From assembly GCF_041447285.1 (NCBI RefSeq), contig NZ_JBGMEB010000006.1, positions 248,001 to 312,000 on the forward strand: 64,000 nucleotides of DNA, read 5' to 3'. Shown here in pieces: positions 7,999-16,915 of the stretch (the stretch's first letter is position 1; the number at the start of each line of letters is the position of its first letter). Made by a program: the position numbers and the translations under genes. The notes below the pieces were generated by a model. That model was not told the DNA's origin, made no database searches, and was given only the letters and a program-made list of their open reading frames with translations. The DNA is from Methanomethylovorans sp041447285 (GTDB lineage: Archaea > Halobacteriota > Methanosarcinia > Methanosarcinales > Methanosarcinaceae).

Positions 7999-8907
7999 CT
8001 AATCTATTAGTTGACTATCATTATTGATTTTTTGTCCTTGTGGGAGTCTATTGTCAATTTGCTCAATGTGTTTAGTAATTTGGAGCAAGTTGTCAAATAT
8101 CTCTTTAAATTTTTCATCTTCATCGCGCAATTCATCCTTGTAAAATATTCTAATATCTTGATCAATAAACCTCAAAAATTTCTGAATATCTATTATGCTT
8201 ACTGTAATTTCAGGATTAAAATATTCTTGGTACTTTCTTTGAAGGTCTGCAAAATACTCTGCACTAGTTTTAAATAGATCTCCGTAATCTCCATTAGAAA
8301 GTTGAGTTCTCTTTCCAGGAGCTATATCTTCCAGTGTTATTTTCTTGTATTCCTTAAAACTTATTTCTACTTGACTACTTTGAGGATCATATTTTCTCGT
8401 TATTCCAAGCGCAAGATCAATATTTGCCAATAACGTATTTAAGTTGACTTTCAATTCCTCATATGCCTTGTTTTTTAAAGGAATCCAAGTTTCTTGTTTT
8501 AGTTCGTCATGTAGGTCGCTATAAACAATTCCAACAATATTTGCAAAAAAAGCTATATTGAACAAATTTTCGATCAGTGTAATGTATTTATACGCTCCAA
8601 CTGCATAATAATCCATATATGCCAATGAAAAAAAGGTTGTGCTACTAAAAAAGAAATAATCTTCTGTGGTAGGCTTTAAGTTAGTATTAGACAATATAAC
8701 AGGACTCCCAAACATTTGAGAATAATACACAATGAAAAAAATAACCACGATAATGAACGCTAAACAAATTACATAAAGAATAGTTCCAGCAGCTCCATAT
8801 CTAGCATAAATTCTTTTTTGAAATTTCAATAGGTCCAGAATGCTTACTTTTTTTTTGATAGTGAAGGCAGTAACAGTAAACCGAATGCTGCAATATAGTA
8901 TACCCAT
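7999..8907 (-). CDS. channel-like membrane protein, C-terminal part (pore region and cytoplasmic tail)
   Basis: 302 codons as an open frame, but it probably belongs to the same protein as 8844-9353. After a polar start it has one long helix (GTILYVICLAFIIVVIFFIV), then SSTTFFSLAYMDYYAVGAYK followed by a second helix (YITLIENLFNIAFFANIVGI) and about 180 residues of charged, coiled-coil-rich cytoplasmic tail. The helix-TTxxS-helix order resembles a two-helix ion-channel pore module (Ion_trans_2 type), although the TVGYG potassium filter is absent. The ATG at 8907 lies inside the upstream frame and has no ribosome-binding site. The two frames meet at an A9 tract (8848-8856), so the real product likely begins in the other frame. 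Confidence 0.6.
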   Translation of the reverse strand: MGILYCSIRFTVTAFTIKKKVSILDLLKFQKRIYARYGAAGTILYVICLAFIIVVIFFIVYYSQMFGSPVILSNTNLKPTTEDYFFFSSTTFFSLAYMDYYAVGAYKYITLIENLFNIAFFANIVGIVYSDLHDELKQETWIPLKNKAYEELKVNLNTLLANIDLALGITRKYDPQSSQVEISFKEYKKITLEDIAPGKRTQLSNGDYGDLFKTSAEYFADLQRKYQEYFNPEITVSIIDIQKFLRFIDQDIRIFYKDELRDEDEKFKEIFDNLLQITKHIEQIDNRLPQGQKINNDSQLID

Positions 8908-9353
8908 ATAAAATAACTAAGAAATACATTTTCCATGAAAATATTAGAAAATATTAGCACCGTTCCAAAAGTTAACAGATAAACAAATATCATTCTTACA
9001 TCTTGTTTTTGTACAGTTGAGTATAAATCATCAAGATGCTTTATCAATGAATTGCCTTCAAGTAAACAGTATTTTCCATTATCTTTATGGAATAAAAACG
9101 TGTTCTTTGGGAACACTGTGAGTATTACTAATATAAAAGATAAGGCCAGAAAGATAAAAATAAATCCTACTTTATTTACTTCTTCTGTAAAGTGCCCGAG
9201 CTCGTACTCTTTATCAAACGAAATGACTGAGAGATAAAGTGTAGTTAATGCGAAAACATATTTTAACAAAGAGAAAGCCCGATCAACATTATTCTCGTAT
9301 TTATCTATTATTTTTTCTTGAATGTATGATACGTCATCCTCACTATTGGGCAT
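8844..9353 (-). CDS. channel-like membrane protein, N-terminal part (four helices), ends at A9 tract
   Basis: 169 residues with four predicted membrane helices at about 26-44, 57-82, 117-137 and 142-163 and no recognised family. The frame ends in SLSKKK-stop, where the lysines are coded by a run of nine A on the minus strand and the last codons form A AAA AAG followed by TAA. Moving one base back at this heptamer leads exactly into the frame of 7999-8907 and would give one protein of about 451 residues: four helices, then helix-pore-helix, then a cytoplasmic tail, like six-helix channels. The fourth helix lacks the Arg/Lys ladder of voltage sensors. Either programmed -1 frameshifting, a one-base deletion, or a homopolymer sequencing error explains the split. 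Confidence 0.6.
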   Translation of the reverse strand: MPNSEDDVSYIQEKIIDKYENNVDRAFSLLKYVFALTTLYLSVISFDKEYELGHFTEEVNKVGFIFIFLALSFILVILTVFPKNTFLFHKDNGKYCLLEGNSLIKHLDDLYSTVQKQDVRMIFVYLLTFGTVLIFSNIFMENVFLSYFIWVYYIAAFGLLLLPSLSKKK

Positions 9354-9437
9354 GACAATGACGTATACCTATATTCTATATATGTATTGCTAGATTTTTT
9401 TATACTTTAGATTATTCTTAAATATTTACTCGCCTAA

Positions 9438-10919
9438 TTATTTAATTTTTCTCCCTTTCACAAAATCCACAAAGCTCTTCGCGAATTCCTCATAAGAGCT
9501 TGCTACAAGATGGGCATAGCAGCCCAGTGTGTTCTTTACGGTGAGTCCGTCCCAGCCGTCGATGATGCCGGTGCCACGGGAGAGTTTGATGGCGAATTTA
9601 GCGTCTGAGGGCAGTTCTGTGACCTCTGAATGGTGGAATTCATGGGCACGGAAGTTGTTTCCTGTTTTGCCGATGACCGTGTCCAGCGCAAGGGAACCGA
9701 TGTTGTAGCTGACTACTCGTTTGTGTCCCATGAGTGTGTGTCCGGGGAGTGCGCTCACCATCTCATGAGTGGATTCGGGCATCTCGGCCATGTGATATGC
9801 ACCTTTTCCCTTCACGCCTGTGGTAAGCTTCTCGGTAAGGTACATCAGGCCACCGCATTCTCCATAAATGGGCAATCCTGCTTCGGATGCGGCTTTTATA
9901 TCCTCACGCATGGAGGTATTTGCTTCAAGCTCTGCAGCGAACAGTTCGGGATAACCACCGCCGATGTATATCCCATCCACTTCAGGCAGGTGTTTGTCAT
10001 GCACCGGGCTGAAATACTTGAGTTCTGCTCCTGCAAGCTCCAGCAGCTCAAGGTTATCGTGATAATAGAAATTGAACGCTTCGTCCAGAGCAACGCCAAT
10101 GATCGGCTTATGTGTTATTTCCCCGCGGATAAAGATTGTTTGGGATGGTCTTGGAAGCGGATTTGCCTGCCTGGCAATATCTAACACTTTCTCGATGTCC
10201 ACGCCCTCAGAGATTACATCTCTAATTGTGTTTATCCTAGTATCGAAATCCGAAGATCTGCGACGCTCTTCGATGGCAGGCACAAGTCCCAGGTGACGCA
10301 TGGAGATCATCATCTCGTTGTTGCGGTGGATAATGCCAATCACAGGTATGCCGGTGTAGTGCTCGATGGCTTCCTTTGTCTTCATTGCATGGCGCTTACC
10401 ACCAATGTTATTCAATATGACTCCTGCGATGTTCACCTGCGGGTCAAAAGCCTTGAATCCGGATACTATGGCTGCAGCTGAACGGGTAATACTGCGTGCA
10501 TTTAGTACAAGGATGACAGCACAGTTAAGGATCTTTGCTATCTGCGCAGTACTGCCAATATCACTTAAGCTCTCCAGGCCCTCGTACAGTCCCCGCACAC
10601 CCTCGATAATGGCAATGTCAGCCTCTCCGTCCACTTCACATCCATGCAAGAATACATCGCGCACCCTCTCCTCATCCATCAGGTATCCATCAATGTTCCT
10701 TGCTCTGCGTTCGGTAATCTCAGTATAGTAACTTGGGTCAATATAATCCAGCCCCACTTTGAATGGCTGCACCTTGTATCCGGCCTTTGACAAGGCAGCC
10801 AGAAGGCCGATGGTAACAGTGGTCTTACCAGAAGAAGAACTTCCGGCAGAGATAAGTACTCTGGGAATCTGCTTCCCTTCGCCTGATACTGGAGGTCGCC
10901 TGCTGGTAGAAGTGGTCAT
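9438..10919 (-). CDS. cfbB: Ni-sirohydrochlorin a,c-diamide synthase (coenzyme F430 synthesis)
   Basis: 493 residues of the CobB/CbiA a,c-diamide synthase family. The N-terminal ATP-binding part has the P-loop ISAGSSSSGKTTVT (about 24-37); the C-terminal glutamine amidotransferase half has GECGGLMYL with the nucleophile Cys355 and the His-rich FRAHEFHHSEV near residue 440. It amidates the a and c acetate side chains of Ni-sirohydrochlorin with glutamine and ATP. Location as the last gene after cfbE, cfbD and cfbC, 5 bases after cfbC, argues for the F430 role over cobyrinate amidation, although family members may serve both. Methyl-coenzyme M reductase needs F430, which fits a methanogen. Confidence 0.9.
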   Translation of the reverse strand: MTTSTSRRPPVSGEGKQIPRVLISAGSSSSGKTTVTIGLLAALSKAGYKVQPFKVGLDYIDPSYYTEITERRARNIDGYLMDEERVRDVFLHGCEVDGEADIAIIEGVRGLYEGLESLSDIGSTAQIAKILNCAVILVLNARSITRSAAAIVSGFKAFDPQVNIAGVILNNIGGKRHAMKTKEAIEHYTGIPVIGIIHRNNEMMISMRHLGLVPAIEERRRSSDFDTRINTIRDVISEGVDIEKVLDIARQANPLPRPSQTIFIRGEITHKPIIGVALDEAFNFYYHDNLELLELAGAELKYFSPVHDKHLPEVDGIYIGGGYPELFAAELEANTSMREDIKAASEAGLPIYGECGGLMYLTEKLTTGVKGKGAYHMAEMPESTHEMVSALPGHTLMGHKRVVSYNIGSLALDTVIGKTGNNFRAHEFHHSEVTELPSDAKFAIKLSRGTGIIDGWDGLTVKNTLGCYAHLVASSYEEFAKSFVDFVKGRKIK

Positions 10920-10924
10920 GTGGA

Positions 10925-11719
10925 TCAGCGTGTAAGTTCCCTTAACCTTTCATCGTCCAATGGCTTTGATAGCGCGGAATCCGAATTAGACATGATGGCC
11001 CTGGCAAGGTCACGGTACACCTGCGCTATGTCCGAATCAGGAGCTTTTTCAAGCACTGAGAACCCGTCTCTCTCGCAGTCCTGTACGATCTGCTCCTTAG
11101 GAATAAAAGCAACCAGTTTGCTGCCAATCTCCTCGGCGAATTTGCGCACAATCTCTTCTTCTCTTGTAACGCTGCGGGAATTGCAGATAACACCGCTAAG
11201 GCGGGTATCGATCTTGATAAGCCCCTTGCAGATATTGTTTGCAGCATACAGGGGCATGTATTCTCCAGATGTCAGTACATATGCATCGTTCACAAGCCCT
11301 TTCTTAATGGGAGCTACAAAGCCTCCACAGACGATGTCTCCGGGCACGTCATAGATGATAAGGTCCATCTCATCCATTTCCTTGCACATGTCCTTCAATG
11401 TCTTGATAGCTACGATGATGCCTCGGCCTGCACATCCAATTCCAGGTTCAGGACCGCCAACTTCCACACACCTTACATCTCTGTATCCGTGGAATACAAT
11501 GTCCTCTTCCTTTACTTTCACACCCTGCCTGAGCAGGTCCAGGATGGTGGGTATTCTTCTGCCACCCAAAAGCGTGATGGATGAATCGCTCTTCGGGTCG
11601 CATCCGATGATCATTACTTTGTATCCTTCCTCAGCACATGCAGCAGCTATATTGGATGCAGTACTTGATTTGCCAATGCCTCCCTTTCCATAGATCGCTA
11701 TGCGTTTCTGTTTTTCCAT
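10925..11719 (-). CDS. cfbC: Ni-sirohydrochlorin a,c-diamide reductive cyclase, NifH-like ATPase subunit
   Basis: 264 residues of the NifH/BchL superfamily. Visible are the P-loop YGKGGIGKSSTASN (about 9-22), a switch region ECVEVGGPEPGIGCAGRG-like segment around residues 78-97 holding one cluster-ligand Cys, and DVPGDIVCGGFVAPIKKG holding the second. As a homodimer with a shared [4Fe-4S] cluster it passes electrons with ATP hydrolysis to CfbD, which reduces and cyclises the Ni-tetrapyrrole. An upstream in-frame ATG would add 21 residues, but the start at 11719 (MEKQKRIAIYGKGG) has a GAGGTGA ribosome-binding site inside the end of cfbD and matches the family. It lies 10 bases after cfbD. Confidence 0.92.
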   Translation of the reverse strand: MEKQKRIAIYGKGGIGKSSTASNIAAACAEEGYKVMIIGCDPKSDSSITLLGGRRIPTILDLLRQGVKVKEEDIVFHGYRDVRCVEVGGPEPGIGCAGRGIIVAIKTLKDMCKEMDEMDLIIYDVPGDIVCGGFVAPIKKGLVNDAYVLTSGEYMPLYAANNICKGLIKIDTRLSGVICNSRSVTREEEIVRKFAEEIGSKLVAFIPKEQIVQDCERDGFSVLEKAPDSDIAQVYRDLARAIMSNSDSALSKPLDDERLRELTR

Positions 11720-11729
11720 GTATGTCACC

Positions 11730-12869
11730 TCATACTGAACCATCAGCCATCTCTTTTGCCATTTCCCGAAGCGTGGCACCAAGTTCTGACTCTACTATGT
11801 GATTCACTCCTAGAGTTTTGGGATGCAGGTCTATTTCCACCACAACATGCTTGTGACCCATTTCCTTCAGCGGCAGCACCTGCCGGGGACCATTTGTAAC
11901 CGAAATGATTTCCATGTTGCTGATATGGTCCATGGGTATGGCATGAGGAACGCCCGTGATCACAGCAAAATCATAATCTGCATATTTCTTGTTTATGAGT
12001 TCATTCACCACATTACCTGCAATGGGGTACTCATCAAGTCCTCCTGTGATCTCATGTACCTGCACGCCTTTTTCTTTAAGGTTATTCGTAATATTACGGG
12101 CATGGTCTCTTACTCGTGGAAGACCGAGTGATTCATCCAGGTTTGCCATGTTAACCACATTTCCAGATACTCCTAACTGCGATGCAACTTCATGCACAGC
12201 AACATTTATGTCAGCGAACATATAGCCTGTTTCCTTCTTTGCGTTCATTATTATAAGGCCTTTCTTTCCTTCCCGCAACAGCTCTATAATGCGCTGCGCC
12301 ACCTTGTACTTCAGGTCTCCTCTTGATGGAGCTAGATATTCTTTGCTGGCTGCACCGTGACGTTTTTCCACTTCTGTTGCTTCTTCCAGGAGCACTTTCT
12401 GGCGGTCGAATTCTTCTTTGTCTATAACTCCTACGTCCAGCGCAGATTCCAGGGTGATCAGCACACCTTTTGTATTATTTGCATATCCTGCATGCACCTC
12501 AACCTCTATGACCGGCACATCAAGGTTGGCATCCATCACTGGTTCATGCAGTTCCTCACCAATGATCATGCTGGCGCATGTCCCAACAACGCCTATCAAC
12601 TTCGGGTGAAACATCTCGTTGACCTTTTCAAGCACAGAAGATAACTCTCTGCGGCCTCCGAATACAAAACCGTTCTCGTCAAGGGCTGTTGTAACTACGT
12701 GTATCCCGTCTTCTTCCAGGAGCCTTGCATGTTTAAACGAACATCCTGGAGGACCATGCAATATAGCAACATCCACATTCAGGTCCCTAAGGGTATATAA
12801 CGCAGCAACTATCGAACTCGGTCTGGGGTGTATTATAGATATGTCATTTGCAGCCATGCTATTCTCCAT
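11730..12869 (-). CDS. cfbD: Ni-sirohydrochlorin a,c-diamide reductive cyclase, NifD-like catalytic subunit
   Basis: 379 residues of the simple homodimeric NifD-like family of F430 synthesis. The start IIHPRPSSIVAALYTLRDLN, the cluster-ligand region HGPPGCSFKH (Cys near 46) and GVVGTCASMIIGEE (Cys near 118), and AYANNTKG-type segments are visible; unlike NifD/NifK or BchN/B there is one chain only. It receives electrons from CfbC and converts Ni-sirohydrochlorin a,c-diamide to 15,17(3)-seco-F430-17(3)-acid. The gene is second of the cfb operon, 128 bases after cfbE. An alternative start four codons in (MAANDIS, 12857) is possible. Confidence 0.92.
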   Translation of the reverse strand: MENSMAANDISIIHPRPSSIVAALYTLRDLNVDVAILHGPPGCSFKHARLLEEDGIHVVTTALDENGFVFGGRRELSSVLEKVNEMFHPKLIGVVGTCASMIIGEELHEPVMDANLDVPVIEVEVHAGYANNTKGVLITLESALDVGVIDKEEFDRQKVLLEEATEVEKRHGAASKEYLAPSRGDLKYKVAQRIIELLREGKKGLIIMNAKKETGYMFADINVAVHEVASQLGVSGNVVNMANLDESLGLPRVRDHARNITNNLKEKGVQVHEITGGLDEYPIAGNVVNELINKKYADYDFAVITGVPHAIPMDHISNMEIISVTNGPRQVLPLKEMGHKHVVVEIDLHPKTLGVNHIVESELGATLREMAKEMADGSV

Positions 12870-12997
12870 GGTGTCATATGATTGTTATGATATTTGTTTC
12901 AAGAAGTATGATTTTTTACACTTAGTCAAATACCAGTTTTGCATATACTACAGCTTTCTGGTATAAAAGGTCTGTTTTATGATGCGAACTCCTGGTC

Positions 12998-14404
12998 TCA
13001 CCTGAAGCACTTAACACACAAAGCAATAATAACTTCAGTATTACCCTTTTTTCTGGAAAGTTCCACTGCACATGTCTTCCCTAGATCAAAGCTTTCTGCA
13101 TAGTGAATATTTCCAGTTGCCATTGGTTTCATCCTCTCACCAACCAGTATCAATTCATCTATATCTTCAAGCCTGCTTCCAAGAAAATCGGAAACACTCT
13201 CTGGTGGAAGTCCTTCACATACTTGTGCAGCCTCTTCGCCAAGTACCATGATTACCTTTTGCTTTCTTTTTAGACAAAGATCAAGTACTTTTTCCACTGA
13301 AGCTATGTCCATGCCGGAGTTGGAATTATCCAGTATCTTTAAGCCCTCTTCTTCCCTCTCCTGCATCCTTCCCTGTAAACCTCTAAACTGCTGTATAGTT
13401 TCTTTCACATTTTCCGGTGGTATAGATATTTCAAAGGCTGCTGCAGAGCATGCAGCAAAAGCGGTCATGTATGACTTTGCATCATATCCTTCTGCAAGGT
13501 GGAATTCAATTTGTTCTTCCCCACATGTAATAGAGAAACTGTTTTTACTCATGTTCAGGCAATAGTCAGCATCTGAAGTTGCGCTTTCTCCATTTTCCAG
13601 TATATTGAATGTGCTGATATTTTCTGACGCAAGTGGTATGTTCAATTGCTTGAAGACTTTTCTGCAGTTTTCATTGAGCACAATGAGTGCATTTTCAGGG
13701 CAATTGAGCAAAGATTTGACCTTTGCTTCGCTCGCCATGGATGTTTTACCTGCAATCATGTAATCCATGTCAAGGGTTGTGATCACACCGACACTTCCAC
13801 ATCCTGTGACTCCAAGAGATATTTCGAATACGTATGCTTCTATCTTTTTGTCTAGTGAGCCTGCAATATCCATCACCTGCAGGATGCTCCCCGGTGCAAT
13901 GCTCAGACCTTTATGGATCAGCTGGCACACACCGTCTTCCCATAATTCCAACCCCCTGGAAGTGTGTAACAAAACAGTAAGTTTTCTTGAGATCATATCT
14001 GCCAGCAAGGATGCAGTACTGGTCTTTGCCTTGGTGCCTGTAACTTCGATGATAAGGGGGCACTCACCAACATCTGTAAATGATAGGATTTCTCCTACAG
14101 CTCTGTGATGAGAAATTATGGGAACTTGCTTTTTCTTTGCTTGCTCGAGCATTACATGATCCGGGTATAAGTGCACGGGGCTTATTACGAGGTCCAAATT
14201 TTCAATAGTGCAGCTCTTGTTCACCACCGTGATAACATCTGCTTCCAGAGAGCGGCATTGTTCCATGGAAAGTGTTCCATAAACATCCACGCCTGTCACA
14301 TTGAACTCCAGCTCTTTGAGTTTACGGGCGATGATAACACCGCCATGTGTCATATCAAGGACAGCTATGTTCCTTATTGCCGGATCAGTAAGATGACAGT
14401 ACAT
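12998..14404 (-). CDS. cfbE: coenzyme F430 synthetase, Mur-ligase-like
   Basis: 468 residues of the Mur ligase superfamily. The ATP-binding segment EVTGTKAKTSTASLLADMI (about 117-137) is clear, preceded by an N-terminal Rossmann-like part (IAVLDMTHGGVIIARKLKEL) and followed by the ligase-type C-terminal part with GRMQEREEEGLKILDNSNSG. CfbE closes the last ring of F430 by activating the seco-acid with ATP. It is the first gene of the minus-strand cfb group E-D-C-B; cfbA, the nickel chelatase, is not in the window. Mur-like proteins in methanogens also act in pseudomurein synthesis, but the neighbours make the F430 role much more likely. Confidence 0.88.
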   Translation of the reverse strand: MYCHLTDPAIRNIAVLDMTHGGVIIARKLKELEFNVTGVDVYGTLSMEQCRSLEADVITVVNKSCTIENLDLVISPVHLYPDHVMLEQAKKKQVPIISHHRAVGEILSFTDVGECPLIIEVTGTKAKTSTASLLADMISRKLTVLLHTSRGLELWEDGVCQLIHKGLSIAPGSILQVMDIAGSLDKKIEAYVFEISLGVTGCGSVGVITTLDMDYMIAGKTSMASEAKVKSLLNCPENALIVLNENCRKVFKQLNIPLASENISTFNILENGESATSDADYCLNMSKNSFSITCGEEQIEFHLAEGYDAKSYMTAFAACSAAAFEISIPPENVKETIQQFRGLQGRMQEREEEGLKILDNSNSGMDIASVEKVLDLCLKRKQKVIMVLGEEAAQVCEGLPPESVSDFLGSRLEDIDELILVGERMKPMATGNIHYAESFDLGKTCAVELSRKKGNTEVIIALCVKCFR

Positions 14405-14482
14405 ACCCCGAAAAAGAACTTAACAATAGATAAGTTCTACGATGACTCAATACACTAAAATAAGCACCAAAATAAAAAGATT

Positions 14483-14500
14483 GGCCGGTCAAGACCGGTC
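14483..14500 (-). terminator. intrinsic-type terminator after the DUF2150 gene
   Basis: On the minus strand GACCGGTC and GACCGGCC pair (8 bp with one G-U) around a 2-base spacer, followed by AATCTTTTTATTTT. It lies 38 bases past the DUF2150 stop and before cfbE, so it separates the two transcripts. Confidence 0.55.
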
Positions 14501-14537
14501 TAAGTAAAATAAGTACAATAATGTAATTTATGAAAGA

Positions 14538-15161
14538 TTAACTTTCATCATCTGCTTCATCATTCTTGTAGCTGTCACTTCCCATCATGGCAGCGGCAAT
14601 GGAGTCAATACCGTCCATCCATTCAGCTACAAGCCCATATGGGATGTCTTCCATTACTTCATCCGGCAACTTGCGTCCGTTGATGATCAATGCACCTATC
14701 TCTGCTATCTTGTCCAGTGAGATCTCTATGCTATCTGCAGCCTCTGCTTCCAGTGCCTGCTTCAGCAGAGTGGGTATTCTTGCTTTCTTATTAAAATCCT
14801 GTCTAATATAGCATTCAAATGCAGCAAAAGTTCCTATTAATGATGTTTGCATTGAAGCTATCATCATGTCAATATCATCGGATATAGGTTCGATTTCTGC
14901 AAGTGCGATATCCTTTATCTGAGCGATCAAATGGAAAGCAGATTCTGCGGAGATGAGATTCTTCTCGAACTTTGCAACTACTTTCAGACATGCAAGTATG
15001 ATGTCATCTTCCATGTTGATGAAAACTGCACTGTCCTTATCCTGTGGTTCTTCAGATTCCTTGAACTCAAAGCCGCTTTCTTTAACCTGGGTTATCCAGT
15101 TGTTCCATCTTTCCATGGTATAAAAATCATGGGAAAGAATCTCTGTTTCCATATCAGACAT
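14538..15161 (-). CDS. DUF2150 family protein, methanogen-conserved, function unknown
   Basis: 207 residues, acidic, no membrane segments and no signal peptide. I recognise the pattern from the DUF2150 family found in methanogens: the N-terminal FYTMERWNNWITQVKESGF, the central FEKNLISAESAFHLIAQIKD and the C-terminal EDIPYGLVAEWMDGIDS. It looks all alpha-helical. The ATG at 15161 was chosen because GAGGTG lies just before it; a TTG one codon upstream is less likely. No catalytic motif is visible and the function is unknown. It is a single gene between cfbE and the UPF0179 gene. Confidence 0.7.
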   Translation of the reverse strand: MSDMETEILSHDFYTMERWNNWITQVKESGFEFKESEEPQDKDSAVFINMEDDIILACLKVVAKFEKNLISAESAFHLIAQIKDIALAEIEPISDDIDMMIASMQTSLIGTFAAFECYIRQDFNKKARIPTLLKQALEAEAADSIEISLDKIAEIGALIINGRKLPDEVMEDIPYGLVAEWMDGIDSIAAAMMGSDSYKNDEADDES

Positions 15162-15244
15162 CAAACACCTCTTTTAGGTTACGCTATGTTCTTAGCATTC
15201 TGCTAGTAGTATAAAAGACATTCGCATTAATCTCTGTTATAATT

Positions 15245-15688
15245 TTACAACTGTAATTCTACCTTCTTCATTGGAGAAGAGCACATGCCTTCCTCTTCAA
15301 TATTCTCAAAGATAGTAGTTATAGTACATTTATCTCCGGTACGCAGTCCCTGCGGGTAGAATAGATCATACAAGTCATCGGGAATTTCCTTGCATTTTGG
15401 TGGCTCGTAGCTGATTTTGGCACCTTTTATAGCTTTTCTGGAATCCAGGATAGCTATTACAGGAGATTTCACTACTTCCACTGCTATTACTCCTCCGTCA
15501 TGAAGGAAACATTCATGCACTGAAGGGGTTTTTATTTTTACTACCTTGTATCTGCGCCCTTTTTCGAGGTTTAAACATGTGTTTTTGAGTTTACATTTGT
15601 TGCACTCATTAGATTCCCCTTCAAAGATGAAGTCCATGCCTTCTTTGGCAAGCCTGGCTCCAATAAGGGTTATTGTAGTTTCGACCAT
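15245..15688 (-). CDS. UPF0179 family Cys-containing protein
   Basis: 147 residues of the conserved archaeal UPF0179 family. A likely metal-binding knuckle, CNKCKLKNTC, lies near residues 29-38 together with later Cys in HECFLHDGG and PPKCKEIP, so a zinc or iron-sulfur site is plausible. ITLIGARLAKEGMDFIFEG at the start and GRRYKVVKI are typical. The ATG at 15688 has AGGTG seven bases upstream; a GTG four codons earlier overlaps that site and was rejected. Function is unknown. It is 30 bases after egsA and probably in its operon. Confidence 0.78.
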   Translation of the reverse strand: MVETTITLIGARLAKEGMDFIFEGESNECNKCKLKNTCLNLEKGRRYKVVKIKTPSVHECFLHDGGVIAVEVVKSPVIAILDSRKAIKGAKISYEPPKCKEIPDDLYDLFYPQGLRTGDKCTITTIFENIEEEGMCSSPMKKVELQL

Positions 15689-15718
15689 ATCATCACGCAC
15701 CTGAATATAAATAATGTA

Positions 15719-16786
15719 TCACTCTATTACTTTAGTAATCTTTGCCACTCTCTCGGCTGCTTCGGGGGTAAGGCCTGAACCGAGTATGGTGTATCTTTCC
15801 GGACGAATTGTATGTGCTAGAAGCAGAGCCTCCAATATATATTTATCTTCAATGCCAAGCTCTGCAGCAGTGGTAGGAGCATGCAATTTTTTCAGTCCGT
15901 TTCTTATGCGCTCCCAATCTCCTCCATGCAGGTACATCATCATGATAGTACCTACTCCGCACTGTTCTCCATGCAGTGCCGGCTTCGGAGCTACCATATC
16001 AAGTGCATGGCTGAACATATGTTCGGATCCTGACGCAGGTCTTGATGAGCCTGCAATGCTCATGGCAACACCACTTGATACCAATGCTTTGACCACTATT
16101 CTGACTGAACTTTCAAGATCAGGTTTTATGGAATCCACAGAATCAAGCACTATCTTCGCGGTCATCCGAGAAAGTGCGGCTGCATACTCACTGAATGGTT
16201 CGTTCCTGAGTCTGTATGCCAGTTCCCAGTCGCTGACCGCAGTGTAATTTGATATAATGTCTGCACAACCGGCTGCAAGCAGCCTGTATGGAGCATTTGC
16301 GATAATTTCTGTATCTGCAATGACTGCCATGGGAGCATTGGCTTCTACAGAAGTCACTGTTTTACCATCACGTATAGAAGCTCTTGAAGATACTATACCA
16401 TCATGAGAAGCTGCAGTGGGGACACTTATAAACGGTATCTTCAATTCAGTAGCTGAGAGCTTTGCTACGTCTATGGACTTCCCACTGCCCACTCCCAACA
16501 GGTAGCTGGCATCATTTTCCATAGCATATTCCTTTACGTGTCTGACTTCTTCTGTTGTAGCTGATTCCACGGTTATTACGTATGGGTTGACTCCGGCATC
16601 TGCAAGAATATCATATACTATTTTTCCAGCTATATCTCGGGTATGTTTCCCTGTCACTATCAGAGGGTTATTTCCAAACTTCAGGTCATCACAGACACTT
16701 TTTACTTCTCTGATGACTCCATGCCCTATTACAATATCTCTGGGTAATTGCATCCATTTTGTGTTCTCTTCTCTGGGTGGGATCAC
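15719..16786 (-). CDS. egsA: sn-glycerol-1-phosphate dehydrogenase
   Basis: 355 residues of the archaeal glycerol-1-phosphate dehydrogenase family, which sets the stereochemistry of archaeal membrane lipids by reducing dihydroxyacetone phosphate with NAD(P)H. The nucleotide loop GVGSGKSIDVAK (near residue 101), PTAASHDGIVSSRAS, and the zinc ligands in CADIISNYTAV (Asp), SEHMFSHALD (His) and ALHGEQCGVG (His) are present. The start is a GTG at 16786 with an AGGT-type site upstream; the Met at residue 12 (MQLPRDIVIGHG) is an alternative. It is divergent from the DUF63 gene across 129 bases that hold both promoters. Confidence 0.93.
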   Translation of the reverse strand: MIPPREENTKWMQLPRDIVIGHGVIREVKSVCDDLKFGNNPLIVTGKHTRDIAGKIVYDILADAGVNPYVITVESATTEEVRHVKEYAMENDASYLLGVGSGKSIDVAKLSATELKIPFISVPTAASHDGIVSSRASIRDGKTVTSVEANAPMAVIADTEIIANAPYRLLAAGCADIISNYTAVSDWELAYRLRNEPFSEYAAALSRMTAKIVLDSVDSIKPDLESSVRIVVKALVSSGVAMSIAGSSRPASGSEHMFSHALDMVAPKPALHGEQCGVGTIMMMYLHGGDWERIRNGLKKLHAPTTAAELGIEDKYILEALLLAHTIRPERYTILGSGLTPEAAERVAKITKVIE

Positions 16787-16915
16787 TTGAATACCTGCAA
16801 TAATTTTGTGATTTAAATTTTATGAACGTACTTGGAATGTTCCTGATGACAGAAGTTATTAAACATTAATTCTATTAGGATATTCCTATAGCATCGCATA
16901 AACATTTGAGGTTCA

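Noticed and set aside
8441..8907. Voltage-gated potassium channel call for the split membrane protein
   Set aside because: The TVGYG filter and the basic S4 ladder are missing; only the helix-pore-helix layout is similar.
9630..10184. 184-residue plus-strand open frame opposite cfbB
   Set aside because: It lies fully inside the well supported cfbB gene, has no ribosome-binding site, and its composition is that of an antisense shadow.
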